A DNA stretch of 64,000 nt, from the NCBI GenBank assembly GCA_965248395.1, contig OZ252103.1, positions 1,798,001 through 1,862,000 on the forward strand, written 5' to 3'. Origin of the DNA: JAAXHH01 sp965248395. Lineage in GTDB: Bacteria > JAAXHH01. The notes under the pieces were generated by a model. That model did no database searches. It had not been told where the DNA came from and saw only the letters and a program-made list of their open reading frames with translations. Of the stretch, positions 38,708 through 47,966 are shown piece after piece; the first letter of the stretch is position 1; each line of letters begins with the position of its first letter. A program made the translations under genes and the position numbers.

Positions 38708-39851
38708 CGGCAAATACTTCGTGGATTACTACGACGTAGATGGACAGCGATACCGGGTAAGCACGGACAGCGCCGATCGGAACATAGGCGAGCTTTGGCT
38801 GGCTGAAATCAAAAAGCAGCTCGCACTGGCGAAACTGGGCCAAAGAGGCAGAGTCGGTAGGTTTACGGTCCAGGAATTGCTTGGAATCCACAATCATTCA
38901 GGAGCCTTCAAATTGAACGAGTATCGTGCCGAATACCTGGAACGATGCGAATTCGACCTCGAGTACTCCACGTCATCGATCAACCTGACGCGAAACGCAT
39001 TCGACTCGCTTTTCACGGTACTGGGCAACCGGAGCCTGAAGTCTATAACGGAGGATGACGTTCGAAGGTGGAAGCGAAAGATCGCGGGGAAGTTGTCCAG
39101 CACAACGATCGGCATCTACCAGCGCATGCTGCGCGCGGCTTTCAACCGGGCGGTAAAATGGTCGTACCTCGAGCGAAGCCCCTTCAGCAATGTAGAGATG
39201 CCAAAGGCGACCTCGAAGAGGGTGGACATGTCCTTTGACGACGTCCGCCGACTTCTAAACGGCCTGGGCGACTCCAGCTTTGGCCTGTTCGTACGGTTCG
39301 TTCTGTATACGGGGTGCAGACGGAAAGAGATACTGTCTCTACGGAATCCGGATGATATCGACAGGGTGAACTGGACGATTAAGGTGAATGCGGAGAAAAC
39401 TGGCAAGGTGTTCCTCATTCCGGTGAATCAGGCCCTGCGGCGGTGCATTGAATGTACGGACCTGCCGAATGGCTACATCTTCGAGTCCGAGAATACCCCG
39501 GGCCGGCCATGGAATGCGGATTCGGTAACCCACAGGTTCAAGAGAGAGATCAGGCGCCTTCAGCTGCCTGACCATTACTCACTTCATTCATTGAGGCATT
39601 CGTACGCTACGCGCCTTCGTGAGAAAGGGGTGCCGAGGGATATCGTCAGCGTGCTACTCGGCCATTCTTCCTCAACGACGACCGCGATCTACGATCATGC
39701 GAAACCGTTAGCCTACAGGTCGTACGCGGACCTGTTAGACTACGAAGGTGCGATTGCGGACGGGGCGACAACGAAGGTCGGTGACGGTTCTCCGGAAGGC
39801 GTTTTACCGGGCACCAATAGGGCACCAGACCGGAAGGGAGGTGGTAAATAG
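38676..39851 (+). CDS. int: tyrosine integrase
   Basis: 391 aa. Catalytic set complete: R215 in TGCRRKEIL, a beta-strand lysine near 241-244, H304 and R307 in SLHSLRHSYAT, H330 in LLGHSSS, and nucleophile Y339 in TTTAIYDH. The N-terminal arm-binding and SAM-like core-binding domains are in normal order. It lies about 100 bp from attR, as usual for tRNA-integrating phages. The last codons include a GGCACCA pair like one near attL, so the gene's 3' end may double as an arm site. Confidence 0.95.
   Translation: MAKLRKRMDRNGKYFVDYYDVDGQRYRVSTDSADRNIGELWLAEIKKQLALAKLGQRGRVGRFTVQELLGIHNHSGAFKLNEYRAEYLERCEFDLEYSTSSINLTRNAFDSLFTVLGNRSLKSITEDDVRRWKRKIAGKLSSTTIGIYQRMLRAAFNRAVKWSYLERSPFSNVEMPKATSKRVDMSFDDVRRLLNGLGDSSFGLFVRFVLYTGCRRKEILSLRNPDDIDRVNWTIKVNAEKTGKVFLIPVNQALRRCIECTDLPNGYIFESENTPGRPWNADSVTHRFKREIRRLQLPDHYSLHSLRHSYATRLREKGVPRDIVSVLLGHSSSTTTAIYDHAKPLAYRSYADLLDYEGAIADGATTKVGDGSPEGVLPGTNRAPDRKGGGK
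39810..39828 (+). repeat. putative integrase arm-type site, right
   Basis: GGCACCAATAGGGCACCAG, 17/19 identical to 4347-4365 and in the same orientation, within the 3' end of int. The two would flank attP in the circular phage. Confidence 0.4.
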
Positions 39852-39955
39852 GAGCTGTTTATTGTTGATAAAGTGGTCGGAAAGTAGAAAGGGTGAGGAT
39901 TCTAAGTGCGGTTCTACGTAAGAGTTACATAGATACCGATTTTGTGTTGGTCGAA

Positions 39956-40030
<75 letters not shown>

Positions 40031-40036
40031 ATTCCA

Positions 40037-40109
40037 TGAGCGCGGAAGGAATCGAACCTTCGACCCACAGATTAAAAGTCTGTTGCTCTGCCAACTGAGC
40101 TACGCGCCC
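40037..40109 (-). tRNA. tRNA-Lys (anticodon TTT)
   Basis: 73 nt on the minus strand, 6 nt from the CTT gene: acceptor GGGCGCG/CGCGCTC with one G-U, anticodon stem-loop CAGACTTTTAATCTG with TTT, T arm AAGGTTCGATTCCTT. The two Lys isoacceptors form a tandem pair; only the CTT gene carries the prophage. Confidence 0.95.
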
Positions 40110-40229
40110 GCGCAGGCTCAGCAAAATAAGCGAAAACGGCCCGGACGTCAACAAGTTTCCGGTTTGGATGGGGTTGTCCTGGGAGTATCATTCCGCGCCA
40201 TAAAAAAACGCCTGAAGAGACGATCATCC

Positions 40230-41507
40230 CTACAGGAAAATGGTCGCGTCACGGTGTGATCCGACGGAAACGAGGTTCACCCTGGAGTTCACCAGTTTCG
40301 AGATACGCTCGACATACGCCCTGGCTTCCCTGGGCAGACCTTCCCAGGTGCGGATATGCCCGGTGGGCTGGTTCCAGCCGTCCATCTCCTCGTAGACTGG
40401 CTCGCATCGGCCGAGGACCTTCGCGTCATTGGGCAGATGGCGCACCACCTCGCCGTTTAGCCGGTATCCCACGCAAAGCCGCAACGCCTGGAGGCTGTCC
40501 AGGGTGTCGAGCCGGGCTATCGCCAGCCGGTCGATGCCGTTCACCATGACCGCGTAACGAACGACCATGGCGTCGAACCAGCCGCAACGCCGCGGGCGGC
40601 CGGTCGTGGCGCCGTATTCGCCCGCCATGCGCCGGAACTCGTCGCCCCACCTGGAGGGAAACTCGGTGGGGAAGGGTCCGTTTCCGACGCGGGTGGTGTA
40701 CGCCTTGGCCACGCCGATGACTTCGTCGATGCGGGTCGGGCCGACACCGGCGCCGATGCAGGCGGCGCCCGTGGTCGTGTTGGACGACGTGACGTAGGGG
40801 TAGGTCCCGTGATCCACGTCAAGCAACGTACCCTGGCTGCCCTCGAAGAGGATCTCCTTGCCAGCGTCGATGGCTTTGTTGAGGTATTCCGAGGTATTTA
40901 TTACGTATGGACCGATCTGCCTGGCGAAGGCCAGGTAATCCTCGATGATCCCGTCCGCGTCGAGCATCTCGGCCTGGTAGATGGCGTCGAGGAGCTGGTT
41001 CGCGTCTTCGATGTTGCGCTGCAGCTTCTCCCTAAGCACGTCGTGGTCGTGCAGGTCGACGATTCGTATGCCCTTGCGGGCGGCCTTGTCCGCATAGGCC
41101 GGACCAATGCCTCTTCCAGTGGTGCCGATGCGCTCTTCCTCCTGCCTTTGTTCCTCTCCGACCCGATCGATCAATTTGTGGTAGGGCATGATGAGATGGG
41201 CATTGTGGCTGATGAACAGGCGTCCCTCCACGTCGATGCCGTGAGACTTCAGCATCTCGATCTCTTCCATCAGTGCTTCCGGATCGATCACCGTGCCGTT
41301 GCCGATGACGCAGGCCTTCTCCGGCCGGATGATGCCGACTGGAATGAGGTGCAGGATGTACTCCTGGTCTCCCACCTGGACGGTATGCCCGGCATTGGCG
41401 CCGCCCTGGAAACGTACGACGATGTCAGCCTGTTTACTCAGGAAATCGACGATCTTGCCCTTGCCTTCGTCCCCCCAAGCTGCGCCCACGAGAATGCGAA
41501 CGGCCAT
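40230..41507 (-). CDS. purA: adenylosuccinate synthetase
   Basis: 425 aa. Joins IMP and aspartate using GTP, the first committed step to AMP. I start at ATG 41507 (AVRILVGAAWGDEGKGK) and reject 54 upstream residues. P-loop GDEGKGK at 12-18, GGANAGHTV (catalytic His at 41), IGTTGRGIGPAYADKAAR, FEGSQGTLLDVDHGTYPYVT and TTGRPRRCGWFDA are all intact. Normal length. Monocistronic, with a terminator-like hairpin in its leader (41588-41616). Confidence 0.96.
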   Translation of the reverse strand: MAVRILVGAAWGDEGKGKIVDFLSKQADIVVRFQGGANAGHTVQVGDQEYILHLIPVGIIRPEKACVIGNGTVIDPEALMEEIEMLKSHGIDVEGRLFISHNAHLIMPYHKLIDRVGEEQRQEEERIGTTGRGIGPAYADKAARKGIRIVDLHDHDVLREKLQRNIEDANQLLDAIYQAEMLDADGIIEDYLAFARQIGPYVINTSEYLNKAIDAGKEILFEGSQGTLLDVDHGTYPYVTSSNTTTGAACIGAGVGPTRIDEVIGVAKAYTTRVGNGPFPTEFPSRWGDEFRRMAGEYGATTGRPRRCGWFDAMVVRYAVMVNGIDRLAIARLDTLDSLQALRLCVGYRLNGEVVRHLPNDAKVLGRCEPVYEEMDGWNQPTGHIRTWEGLPREARAYVERISKLVNSRVNLVSVGSHRDATIFL

Positions 41508-41865
41508 ATGACTCTTCAAGCTCCTTGCCTGATGCCCGGATGGTCGTTGCAGCACTGAGATGAAGACCAGGAACCGGGTCCATAAACAACAAAAGGGCGA
41601 GTCATAAGACCCGCCCTCAAGACCAAAGATCTTACAAAACAATGATACGGGAAGGAAGCGGAAGGTCAAGCAAAAATGATCGATAAATGTGAGTACGGAT
41701 CAGTTGACATTCGCCCGAATCTTGGTACTAATGCCATGTACGCGTTTGTCTAAAACGAACGATCGCTAATCCCGCGGCCCGCTTGGTCTGCTCATCGCGG
41801 TCACCTGAAACAGTAGAACCACTCGCAACAGAAGAACTTCCCGAACAAATAAGGAGCGAACGGCC
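41508..41865. other. divergent intergenic region purA / isomerase
   Basis: Holds the purA leader with its hairpin (41588-41616) and, toward 41866, upstream sequence of the rightward isomerase gene ending in an AAGGAG ribosome site. No additional ORF or RNA gene recognised. Confidence 0.6.
41588..41616 (-). terminator. attenuator-like hairpin in the purA leader
   Basis: On the minus strand GGGCGGGTC TTAT GACTCGCCC (one mismatch in 9 bp) runs into TTTTGTTG. It stands about 80 nt before the purA ATG with no gene ending just upstream on that strand, so it looks like a leader attenuator rather than an end-of-gene terminator. Confidence 0.45.
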
Positions 41866-42672
41866 ATGTATTCATGTATCAACGGCGCGACGACGATGCC
41901 CTATACCCTGGAGCAAGACCTTGAAGCGGCGGTGAAAGCGGGATTCGACGCCGTGGAAATCTGGTCCCGCAAGCTTGATATGTACCTGGAGAACCACGAT
42001 GCCGCTGAGCTGAAGGCGCTACTGGATTCACACGGGTTGCGTGCGGCCTCGCTCTGTCCTTACGCGCTCGTTGGATTCTCTGATAACCGGGAGCAACTGC
42101 GTACCATTGAACGAGCGGCGGAGGTGTCGGCGACGATCGAATGTCCGACCCTTCTTGTCTGTGCCGACGCGCCTCCGGATGGCATGGATAATGACGAAGC
42201 CTACGATACCATGGCCGCCGCGGCCCGCGCATACGCCGAACGGACTGCGGCCCACGGCGTGAAGATCGCCATCGAACCCCTCGGGCGGCATCCCTTCATC
42301 CCGGGACCTCGAGAGGCCCTGGCGGTGATTGAACGGGCCGGTCACGGCAGCCTGGGACTGATGATGGATACGTTCCACTACTACAAGTCGGGCGTTGCGC
42401 TCGACGAAATACGGGCCATACCCACCGAATTGCTGCTCATCGTCCACGTCAACGACTGTGAGGACCTCCCATTGGATAAGTTGACCGATCAGCACCGCGT
42501 GTACATGGGCGAAGGGGTGATTCCCCTGGAGGAAATGCTGGACGTGCTCAGGGAGAAGGGATATGCGGGGCCGATGTCGGTCGAGATCTTCAGGGAGGCG
42601 TACTGGGAGCGCGACCCGGTGGAAATTTCCGTCGCGGCGAAAGCGGCCTATAACCGGATGATGCAGGCCTGA
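41866..42672 (+). CDS. sugar-phosphate isomerase/epimerase (AP endonuclease 2 fold)
   Basis: 268 aa TIM-barrel of the xylose isomerase-like family. Metal ligands likely: E in VKIAIEPLGRHPF, D and H in LGLMMDTFHYY, H and D in IVHVNDCEDLP, E in PMSVEIFREAYW. Starts MYSCINGATTMPYTLEQDLE after AAGGAGCGAACGGCC. The substrate cannot be told from sequence. It is the only rightward gene in the chromosomal half and is flanked by leftward operons, so it probably has its own promoter. Confidence 0.85.
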   Translation: MYSCINGATTMPYTLEQDLEAAVKAGFDAVEIWSRKLDMYLENHDAAELKALLDSHGLRAASLCPYALVGFSDNREQLRTIERAAEVSATIECPTLLVCADAPPDGMDNDEAYDTMAAAARAYAERTAAHGVKIAIEPLGRHPFIPGPREALAVIERAGHGSLGLMMDTFHYYKSGVALDEIRAIPTELLLIVHVNDCEDLPLDKLTDQHRVYMGEGVIPLEEMLDVLREKGYAGPMSVEIFREAYWERDPVEISVAAKAAYNRMMQA

Positions 42673-42773
42673 TTCGCTGTTTTCGGCCAGGTACGTATGA
42701 CGGCCTCGCCGGGTTGCCATGGGGATCACTACAAGATTGGAAGTGCGGCTGATATCAGGACGCGGGTCGTACC

Positions 42774-44276
42774 CTATTCCGTTTCCGCTTTCCGGTACCG
42801 CAGGTTCAGGGTCTTCGGATGGGCGGCGCGGGCCTCGTCGAGGCGGCTCACCGGCGTGGTGTGAGGGGCGTTGCGGACCAGTTCCGGATCGTTTTCAGCC
42901 TCCTCGGCGATGGCGATCATGGCGTCGATGAACCGGTCTATGGATTCCAGGCTCTCGGTTTCCGTGGGTTCGACCATGGCGGCCTCCGGGACGATGAGCG
43001 GGAAGTAGATCGTCGGCGCGTAGAATCCGTAGTCGAGGAGCCGCTTGGCGATGTCAAGCATCCTGACACCGTGCTTGCGGTACCGGGTGCCGGAGGCGAC
43101 GAATTCGTGCTGGCAGGGCACTTCGGCGGGAATGGGCGTCTCATTTTGTGCGCCGTGGACCAGGAGGGTGCGGGGATAGTGGTTCTCCAGGCGCCGCATG
43201 ATGTAGTTGGCGTTCAGGATGGCGTTCTCGCTCACCTGGCGCAGACCGTCGGGACCGTTGGTCCGGATGTACGCATAGGCCCGGACCATCATGCCGAAGC
43301 TGCCTCCGAAACTGCGCACGCGGCCGACGGATTTCGGCCGGTCGTAGTCGAACCGGTATACGTCGCCGTCCTTCACCGGCAGGGGCGTCGGCAGGAAATC
43401 GACCAGGTCCCGTCTTACGCCCACCGGACCCGCGCCCGGTCCACCGCCCCCGTGGGGCGTGGAGAAGGTCTTGTGCAGGTTGAAATGAACGACGTCGAAC
43501 CCCATGTCGCCGGGCCGGGTAATACCGAGGATGGCGTTCATATTGGCGCCGTCCATGTAGAGCAGGGCGCCTGCGTCGTGGACGATGTCCGCGATGGATC
43601 GGATCTCGGATTCGAACAGGCCCAGGGTGTTGGGATTGGTCAGCATGAAGGCGGCCGTTTCCTCGTCGATCAGGTCCGCCAGCATTCCGGTATCCACAAG
43701 GCCGTGGGCATTGGTCGGTATCTGCACGGTGTCGTAGCCCACCAGGGTGACGCTGGCCGGGTTGGTACCATGGGCCGAGTCGGGAATGATGACCTTGCGC
43801 CGGGCGTACCCCCGCCTCTCGTGGTAGGCGCGTATGATCATCAGGCCGGTCAGTTCGCCGTGGGCGCCCGCCGCGGGCTGCAGCGTGACCCCGTCCATCC
43901 CCGCGATTTCCGCGAGATCGTTCGATATTTCATACAGGAGTTGCAGGCTGCCCTGGCAGGTCTCATCCTGTTGCATCGGATGCAGTCGCGAAAAACCCGG
44001 CAGGGCCGCCATGTCCTCGTTAACCTTCGGGTTGTGCTTGATGGTGCATGAGCCCAGGGGATACATGGCCCGGTCCGGGTGGTAGTTCAGCGTGGACAGC
44101 CGGGTATAGTGCCGGACGACGTCGACCTCGCTGACCTCGGGCAATTCGGGCGGCGCGCTTCGGATGTCCGCTTCGGGCAGATATGACGAAAGCGGCTTGC
44201 CTGGCACGTCGGGCGCGGGCAGGGACACGCCCCTTCTTCCGGGAGAACTCAGTTCAAAAATGAGCGGTTCCAACAA
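42774..44276 (-). CDS. gcvPB: glycine dehydrogenase (decarboxylating) subunit 2
   Basis: 500 aa. PLP-binding half of the split P-protein of the glycine cleavage system. Characteristic segments: STLNYHPDRAMYPLGSCTIK, QPAAGAHGELTGLMIIRAYH, DSAHGTNPASVTLVGYD, TNPNTLGLFE, and VVHFNLHKTFSTPHGGGGPG with the Schiff-base lysine. Follows gcvPA by 18 nt. It decarboxylates glycine and passes methylamine to lipoyl GcvH. No gcvT is present in the window, so the aminomethyltransferase must be elsewhere. Confidence 0.96.
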   Translation of the reverse strand: MLEPLIFELSSPGRRGVSLPAPDVPGKPLSSYLPEADIRSAPPELPEVSEVDVVRHYTRLSTLNYHPDRAMYPLGSCTIKHNPKVNEDMAALPGFSRLHPMQQDETCQGSLQLLYEISNDLAEIAGMDGVTLQPAAGAHGELTGLMIIRAYHERRGYARRKVIIPDSAHGTNPASVTLVGYDTVQIPTNAHGLVDTGMLADLIDEETAAFMLTNPNTLGLFESEIRSIADIVHDAGALLYMDGANMNAILGITRPGDMGFDVVHFNLHKTFSTPHGGGGPGAGPVGVRRDLVDFLPTPLPVKDGDVYRFDYDRPKSVGRVRSFGGSFGMMVRAYAYIRTNGPDGLRQVSENAILNANYIMRRLENHYPRTLLVHGAQNETPIPAEVPCQHEFVASGTRYRKHGVRMLDIAKRLLDYGFYAPTIYFPLIVPEAAMVEPTETESLESIDRFIDAMIAIAEEAENDPELVRNAPHTTPVSRLDEARAAHPKTLNLRYRKAETE

Positions 44277-44294
44277 GAGAGTTCCTTTCCGGGT

Positions 44295-45638
44295 TCAGCT
44301 GAATCGGCCGAGGGCTTCGACCAGTCGGTCGATATGGGCACGCGTCCGGCGCTCCGTCACCGCGATCAGCAGACCGTTCTCCTGGTTCAGCGATGGAAAG
44401 CGACGCAGGTCGATTCCAGCCAGCAACTGTTCTTCGGCGAGTCGGGTGACGATTTCACCGGGGCATGCCGGCGTCCGTACCACGAATTCCTTGAAAAATG
44501 GCCTGTCAAACGCCAGTTCGTAGCCCGGGAGTCCCGCGATCTGTTCCGCCGCGTAGTGGCTCTTGTGCAGACACAGTTCCGCCACCTGCTTCAACCCCTG
44601 TTTTCCGATCAGCGACAGGTAGATCGTGGCCATAAGGGCGTTGAGCTGCTGGCTGGTGCATATGTTCGACGTCGCCTTGTCCCGTCGGATGTGCTGCTCG
44701 CGGGCCTGCAGCGTCAGGACGAAACCCCGCCGGTCTTCCTGGTCGACGGTCTGTCCCGCGATGCGGCCGGGCATGCGCCGGACGAAACATTCCCGGGCCG
44801 CGAAGAAGCCCAGGGCCGGACCGCCGAAGCTCACCTGGTTCCCCAGGGACTGCCCCTCGCCTACCGCGATGTCCGCGCCGTAGGCGCCCGGTGATTCGAT
44901 GACGCCGAGAGAAATCGGGTCCACGGCCATGACGAGGAGGGCGCCCGCTCCATGCACGACGCGTTCCAGGTTCCGCATGGACTCCAGGCAGCCGAAGAAA
45001 TTGGGATGCTGAACAATGACGCAGGCCGTGTCGTCCGTAATGGCGGATCCCAGCTGTTCAGGATCCAGGGTACCTTCGGGACACGGCAGCGTTTCCACCT
45101 TGATGCCGGGGCCGTGGGCGTAGGTATAGACCGTATCGACGTAATGGGGATGCAGGCTGCCCGCCAGGAGCACGCGGTTACGCCGCGTCGCCGACCGGGC
45201 AAGCATTGCCGCCTCCGCCGTCGCCGAGGCGCCGTCGTACATGGAAGCGTTGGCCACGTCCAGCCCCGTCAGTTCGCAGATCATCGTTTGGAATTCGTAG
45301 ATGCCCTGGAGCGTGCCCTGGCTGACTTCCGGCTGGTAGGGGGTATAGGATGTCAGGAATTCCGAACGGCCGGCCAGGTGGGCGATAGCGCTCGGAACGA
45401 AGTGATCGTACATGCCGCCGCCCACGAAGGACGCCAGCCGGTCGGCCGAGCCGTTCCGGGCGGCAATCTCGCCCATCGTATCGTGGAGTTCGAGTTCCGA
45501 CAGGGCGGGAGGCAGGTTCAGCGGTTTTTCCTGCCGGACCTCCCGCGGGATGACGGTCAACAGTTCTTCGACCGACTCGATGCCGATGGCGGACATCATC
45601 GCCCGCCGGTCGGCATCGGTATTGGGTATGTACGTCAT
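44295..45638 (-). CDS. gcvPA: glycine dehydrogenase (decarboxylating) subunit 1
   Basis: 447 aa, partner of gcvPB. Begins TYIPNTDADRRAMMSAIGIE. Includes GGGMYDHFVPSAIAHLAGRS, SYTPYQPEVSQGTLQGIYEF, NASMYDGASATAEAAMLARS and SICTSQQLNALMATIYLSLI-like text near 340. Normal length for the subunit. The split P-protein is common in Firmicutes, Thermotogae and several deep bacterial groups. It lies between gcvH and gcvPB in one leftward run. Confidence 0.95.
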   Translation of the reverse strand: MTYIPNTDADRRAMMSAIGIESVEELLTVIPREVRQEKPLNLPPALSELELHDTMGEIAARNGSADRLASFVGGGMYDHFVPSAIAHLAGRSEFLTSYTPYQPEVSQGTLQGIYEFQTMICELTGLDVANASMYDGASATAEAAMLARSATRRNRVLLAGSLHPHYVDTVYTYAHGPGIKVETLPCPEGTLDPEQLGSAITDDTACVIVQHPNFFGCLESMRNLERVVHGAGALLVMAVDPISLGVIESPGAYGADIAVGEGQSLGNQVSFGGPALGFFAARECFVRRMPGRIAGQTVDQEDRRGFVLTLQAREQHIRRDKATSNICTSQQLNALMATIYLSLIGKQGLKQVAELCLHKSHYAAEQIAGLPGYELAFDRPFFKEFVVRTPACPGEIVTRLAEEQLLAGIDLRRFPSLNQENGLLIAVTERRTRAHIDRLVEALGRFS

Positions 45639-45685
45639 GGAATCTCCGCGAATGCGGCCGCCTCAAGATCGGGTGAGCATCCGCC

Positions 45686-46066
45686 TCAGGCGCCGGTGAA
45701 GGAACGGTAGTCCGCGGCGGTCATCAGGCTGGTGAAGGCGCCTGCGTTGTCGACCTTAAGCTTGATCATCCAACCGTCTCCGTACGGATCCTGGTTGACC
45801 GCTTCCGGGTTGTCTTCCAGGTCGTCGTTCACTTCCACCACAGTACCGCCCAGCGGACTGTAGAGGTCCGACACGGTCTTCACGGCTTCCACCGCGCCGA
45901 AGACGCCCATCTCACCCACACTGTCGTCTTCCGATGGCAATTCAACAAATACGATGTCGCCGAGTTCGGACTGGGCGAAATCCGTGATGCCGACGGTGGC
46001 GATGTCTCCTTCCAGGCGCACCCATTCGTGTTCGGATGAATAGCGTAGATCCCCGGGCGTGTTCAT
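45686..46066 (-). CDS. gcvH: glycine cleavage system H protein
   Basis: 126 aa lipoyl carrier. Motif FGAVEAVKTVSDLYSPLGGT holds the lipoylated lysine (K in AVKTV). Starts MNTPGDLRYSSEHEWVRLEG, the standard N-terminus. It shuttles the aminomethyl group between P, T and L proteins. First of the gcv genes in transcription order, 57 nt after accC. Confidence 0.96.
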   Translation of the reverse strand: MNTPGDLRYSSEHEWVRLEGDIATVGITDFAQSELGDIVFVELPSEDDSVGEMGVFGAVEAVKTVSDLYSPLGGTVVEVNDDLEDNPEAVNQDPYGDGWMIKLKVDNAGAFTSLMTAADYRSFTGA

Positions 46067-46123
46067 GCGGTCCTTTCTCCGGCGCTTCGGCTCTTCACGG
46101 GCCGCCGCAAACCGGTCATATCC

Positions 46124-47470
46124 TCAACTTGCAGGGGTCATCGATTCAACGAAGTCCGTGTCCGCCTTCCCGGAACGGAAAGTCGGGTGTTTCAACATGA
46201 ACTGGTGGAACGGAATCGTCGTTTTAATGCCTTCGACAATGAACTCGTCCAGGGCCCGTTGGGCGCGCGTCAGCGCTTCATCCCGGTCCTTTCCCCAGAC
46301 GATCAGTTTCGCCAGCATGGAATCGTAGTACGGCGTGACCACGTACTGGGCGTACACGTGGCTGTCCACGCGCACCCCGTATCCGCCCGGCATGTGAAAA
46401 CTGGTGATCTCGCCCGTGGACGGCATGAAGTTCCGGTCAGGGTCCTCGGCGTTTATCCGGCATTCGATGGCGTGTCCACACAGGTGGACCTCCTCCTGCG
46501 TGAATCCCAGGGGATCGCCCGAGGCGACGCGGATCTGTTCCTTGACGAGGTCCAGTGAAACGACCATTTCCGTCACGGGGTGTTCCACCTGGATGCGGGT
46601 GTTCATTTCCATGAAGTAGAATTGCCGGTCCTCCGTCACCAGGAACTCGACGGTGCCCACGTTTTCGTAGGCGATGGACCTGGCGGCACGCAGGGCGGCC
46701 TCGCCCAACCGCATCCTCAGTTCGTCGTCGACGAAAGGGGATGGCGACTCCTCGATGAGCTTCTGTCTCCGCCGCTGGATCGAACAGTCCCGTTCGCCCA
46801 GGTGGACGACCCGGCCGTGCTGGTCACCGAGGATCTGCACCTCGATATGCCTGGCCTTTTCGATGTACCTTTCCAGGTACAGCGCGGGGTTGTTGAAGGC
46901 GTTCTGGGCCTCTCGGGAGGCCAGCCGGAAGGCGTCACGCAACTCGTCGGCGCTGCGGACGATGCGGATACCCCGGCCTCCGCCGCCTGCAGATGCCTTG
47001 ATCACCAGGGGAAATCCGATTCCATGGGAAGCCGCGACCGCCTCGTCCTCGTCGGCCACGGTGTCTTCCGTGCCCGGAATGGTGGGTACGTCGGCCGCCG
47101 CCACCGTTTTTCGCGCTTCGGCTTTGTCACCCATGAGCCGGATGGCCCTGGATGGCGGTCCGATGAAGGTGATGTCGCAGGATTCGCAGACTTCCGCGAA
47201 GTGGGGGCTCTCGGATAGGAAACCGTAGCCGGGATGCACGGCGTCGGCGTTCATGATCTCCGCCGCGCTGATGATGCGGGGTATGTTCAGATAGCTGTCG
47301 TTAGGTGAATTGCTGCCGATGCAGACCGCCTCGTCGGCGAAGCGGACGTGGAGGGAGTCCTGGTCCGATTCGGAATGGACGGCCACCGTCGCGATGTTCA
47401 ACTCTTTGCACGAGCGGATGATACGCAGGGCGATCTCGCCGCGGTTGGCGATGAGTATCTTCTGAAACAT
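46124..47470 (-). CDS. accC: biotin carboxylase subunit of acetyl-CoA carboxylase
   Basis: 448 aa ATP-grasp enzyme that carboxylates biotin on AccB. Visible: KILIANRGEIALRIIRSCKE, GYGFLSESPHFAEVCES, KASAGGGGRGIRIVRS (glycine-rich ATP loop), GERDCSIQRRRQKLIEESPS, FYFMEMNTRIQVEHPVTEMV and ECRINAEDPDRNFMPSTG. Full length. Starts 6 nt after accB. Together they supply malonyl-CoA for fatty-acid synthesis; the carboxyltransferase genes are not in the window. Confidence 0.97.
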   Translation of the reverse strand: MFQKILIANRGEIALRIIRSCKELNIATVAVHSESDQDSLHVRFADEAVCIGSNSPNDSYLNIPRIISAAEIMNADAVHPGYGFLSESPHFAEVCESCDITFIGPPSRAIRLMGDKAEARKTVAAADVPTIPGTEDTVADEDEAVAASHGIGFPLVIKASAGGGGRGIRIVRSADELRDAFRLASREAQNAFNNPALYLERYIEKARHIEVQILGDQHGRVVHLGERDCSIQRRRQKLIEESPSPFVDDELRMRLGEAALRAARSIAYENVGTVEFLVTEDRQFYFMEMNTRIQVEHPVTEMVVSLDLVKEQIRVASGDPLGFTQEEVHLCGHAIECRINAEDPDRNFMPSTGEITSFHMPGGYGVRVDSHVYAQYVVTPYYDSMLAKLIVWGKDRDEALTRAQRALDEFIVEGIKTTIPFHQFMLKHPTFRSGKADTDFVESMTPAS

Positions 47471-47476
47471 CGATGC

Positions 47477-47944
47477 CTATGCCGGTTCGATCAGAAACAA
47501 CGGTTGGCCGTACTCGACTGGCTGGGCGTCTTCCACCAGGATGGCCATCACGCGCCCGTTCAATTCGGACTGGATGGGGTTCATCAGCTTCATGGCTTCG
47601 ATGATGCACAGTTGCTGTCCGGTGCTGATCTGGTCCTGCTCGGTCACGAAGGGCTCGGCGTCGGGTTCGGGCGACCGGTAGAACGTGCCCACCATGGGCG
47701 AGGTCACCTCGACATAGTTGTTGTCGGCAGGGGTTGCCCGGCTGTTGTCCGGCGACACGCTCTCCGCGGGCGGCGTTTGGGCCGCCGCGAGGGGATTTAC
47801 CACGGGCGCCGGAGCGGAGGTCGCGGTCGTGCAGGGCGTCATGCGGACGATCCGGATCTTCCGGTCGCCATCAGCCACCTCGACTTCCTGTATATCTGTA
47901 TCCCGCAGCGATTCGATCAGCTTGAGAACCTCATCGATTCCCAT
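47477..47944 (-). CDS. accB: biotin carboxyl carrier protein
   Basis: 155 aa. C-terminal biotinyl domain with QLCIIEAMKLMNPIQSEL (biotin on the lysine of EAMKLMN), joined by an alanine/proline-rich linker to an N-terminal MGIDEVLKLIESLRDTDIQE helix. Normal length and layout. Lies between efp and accC, a common bacterial arrangement. Confidence 0.96.
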   Translation of the reverse strand: MGIDEVLKLIESLRDTDIQEVEVADGDRKIRIVRMTPCTTATSAPAPVVNPLAAAQTPPAESVSPDNSRATPADNNYVEVTSPMVGTFYRSPEPDAEPFVTEQDQISTGQQLCIIEAMKLMNPIQSELNGRVMAILVEDAQPVEYGQPLFLIEPA

Positions 47945-47966
47945 GATAGGCTCCTCGGAAAAGCGG

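Noticed and set aside
42819..44051. Plus-strand ORF (410 codons) opposite gcvPB
   Set aside because: Antisense shadow; gcvPB on the minus strand has full family motifs.
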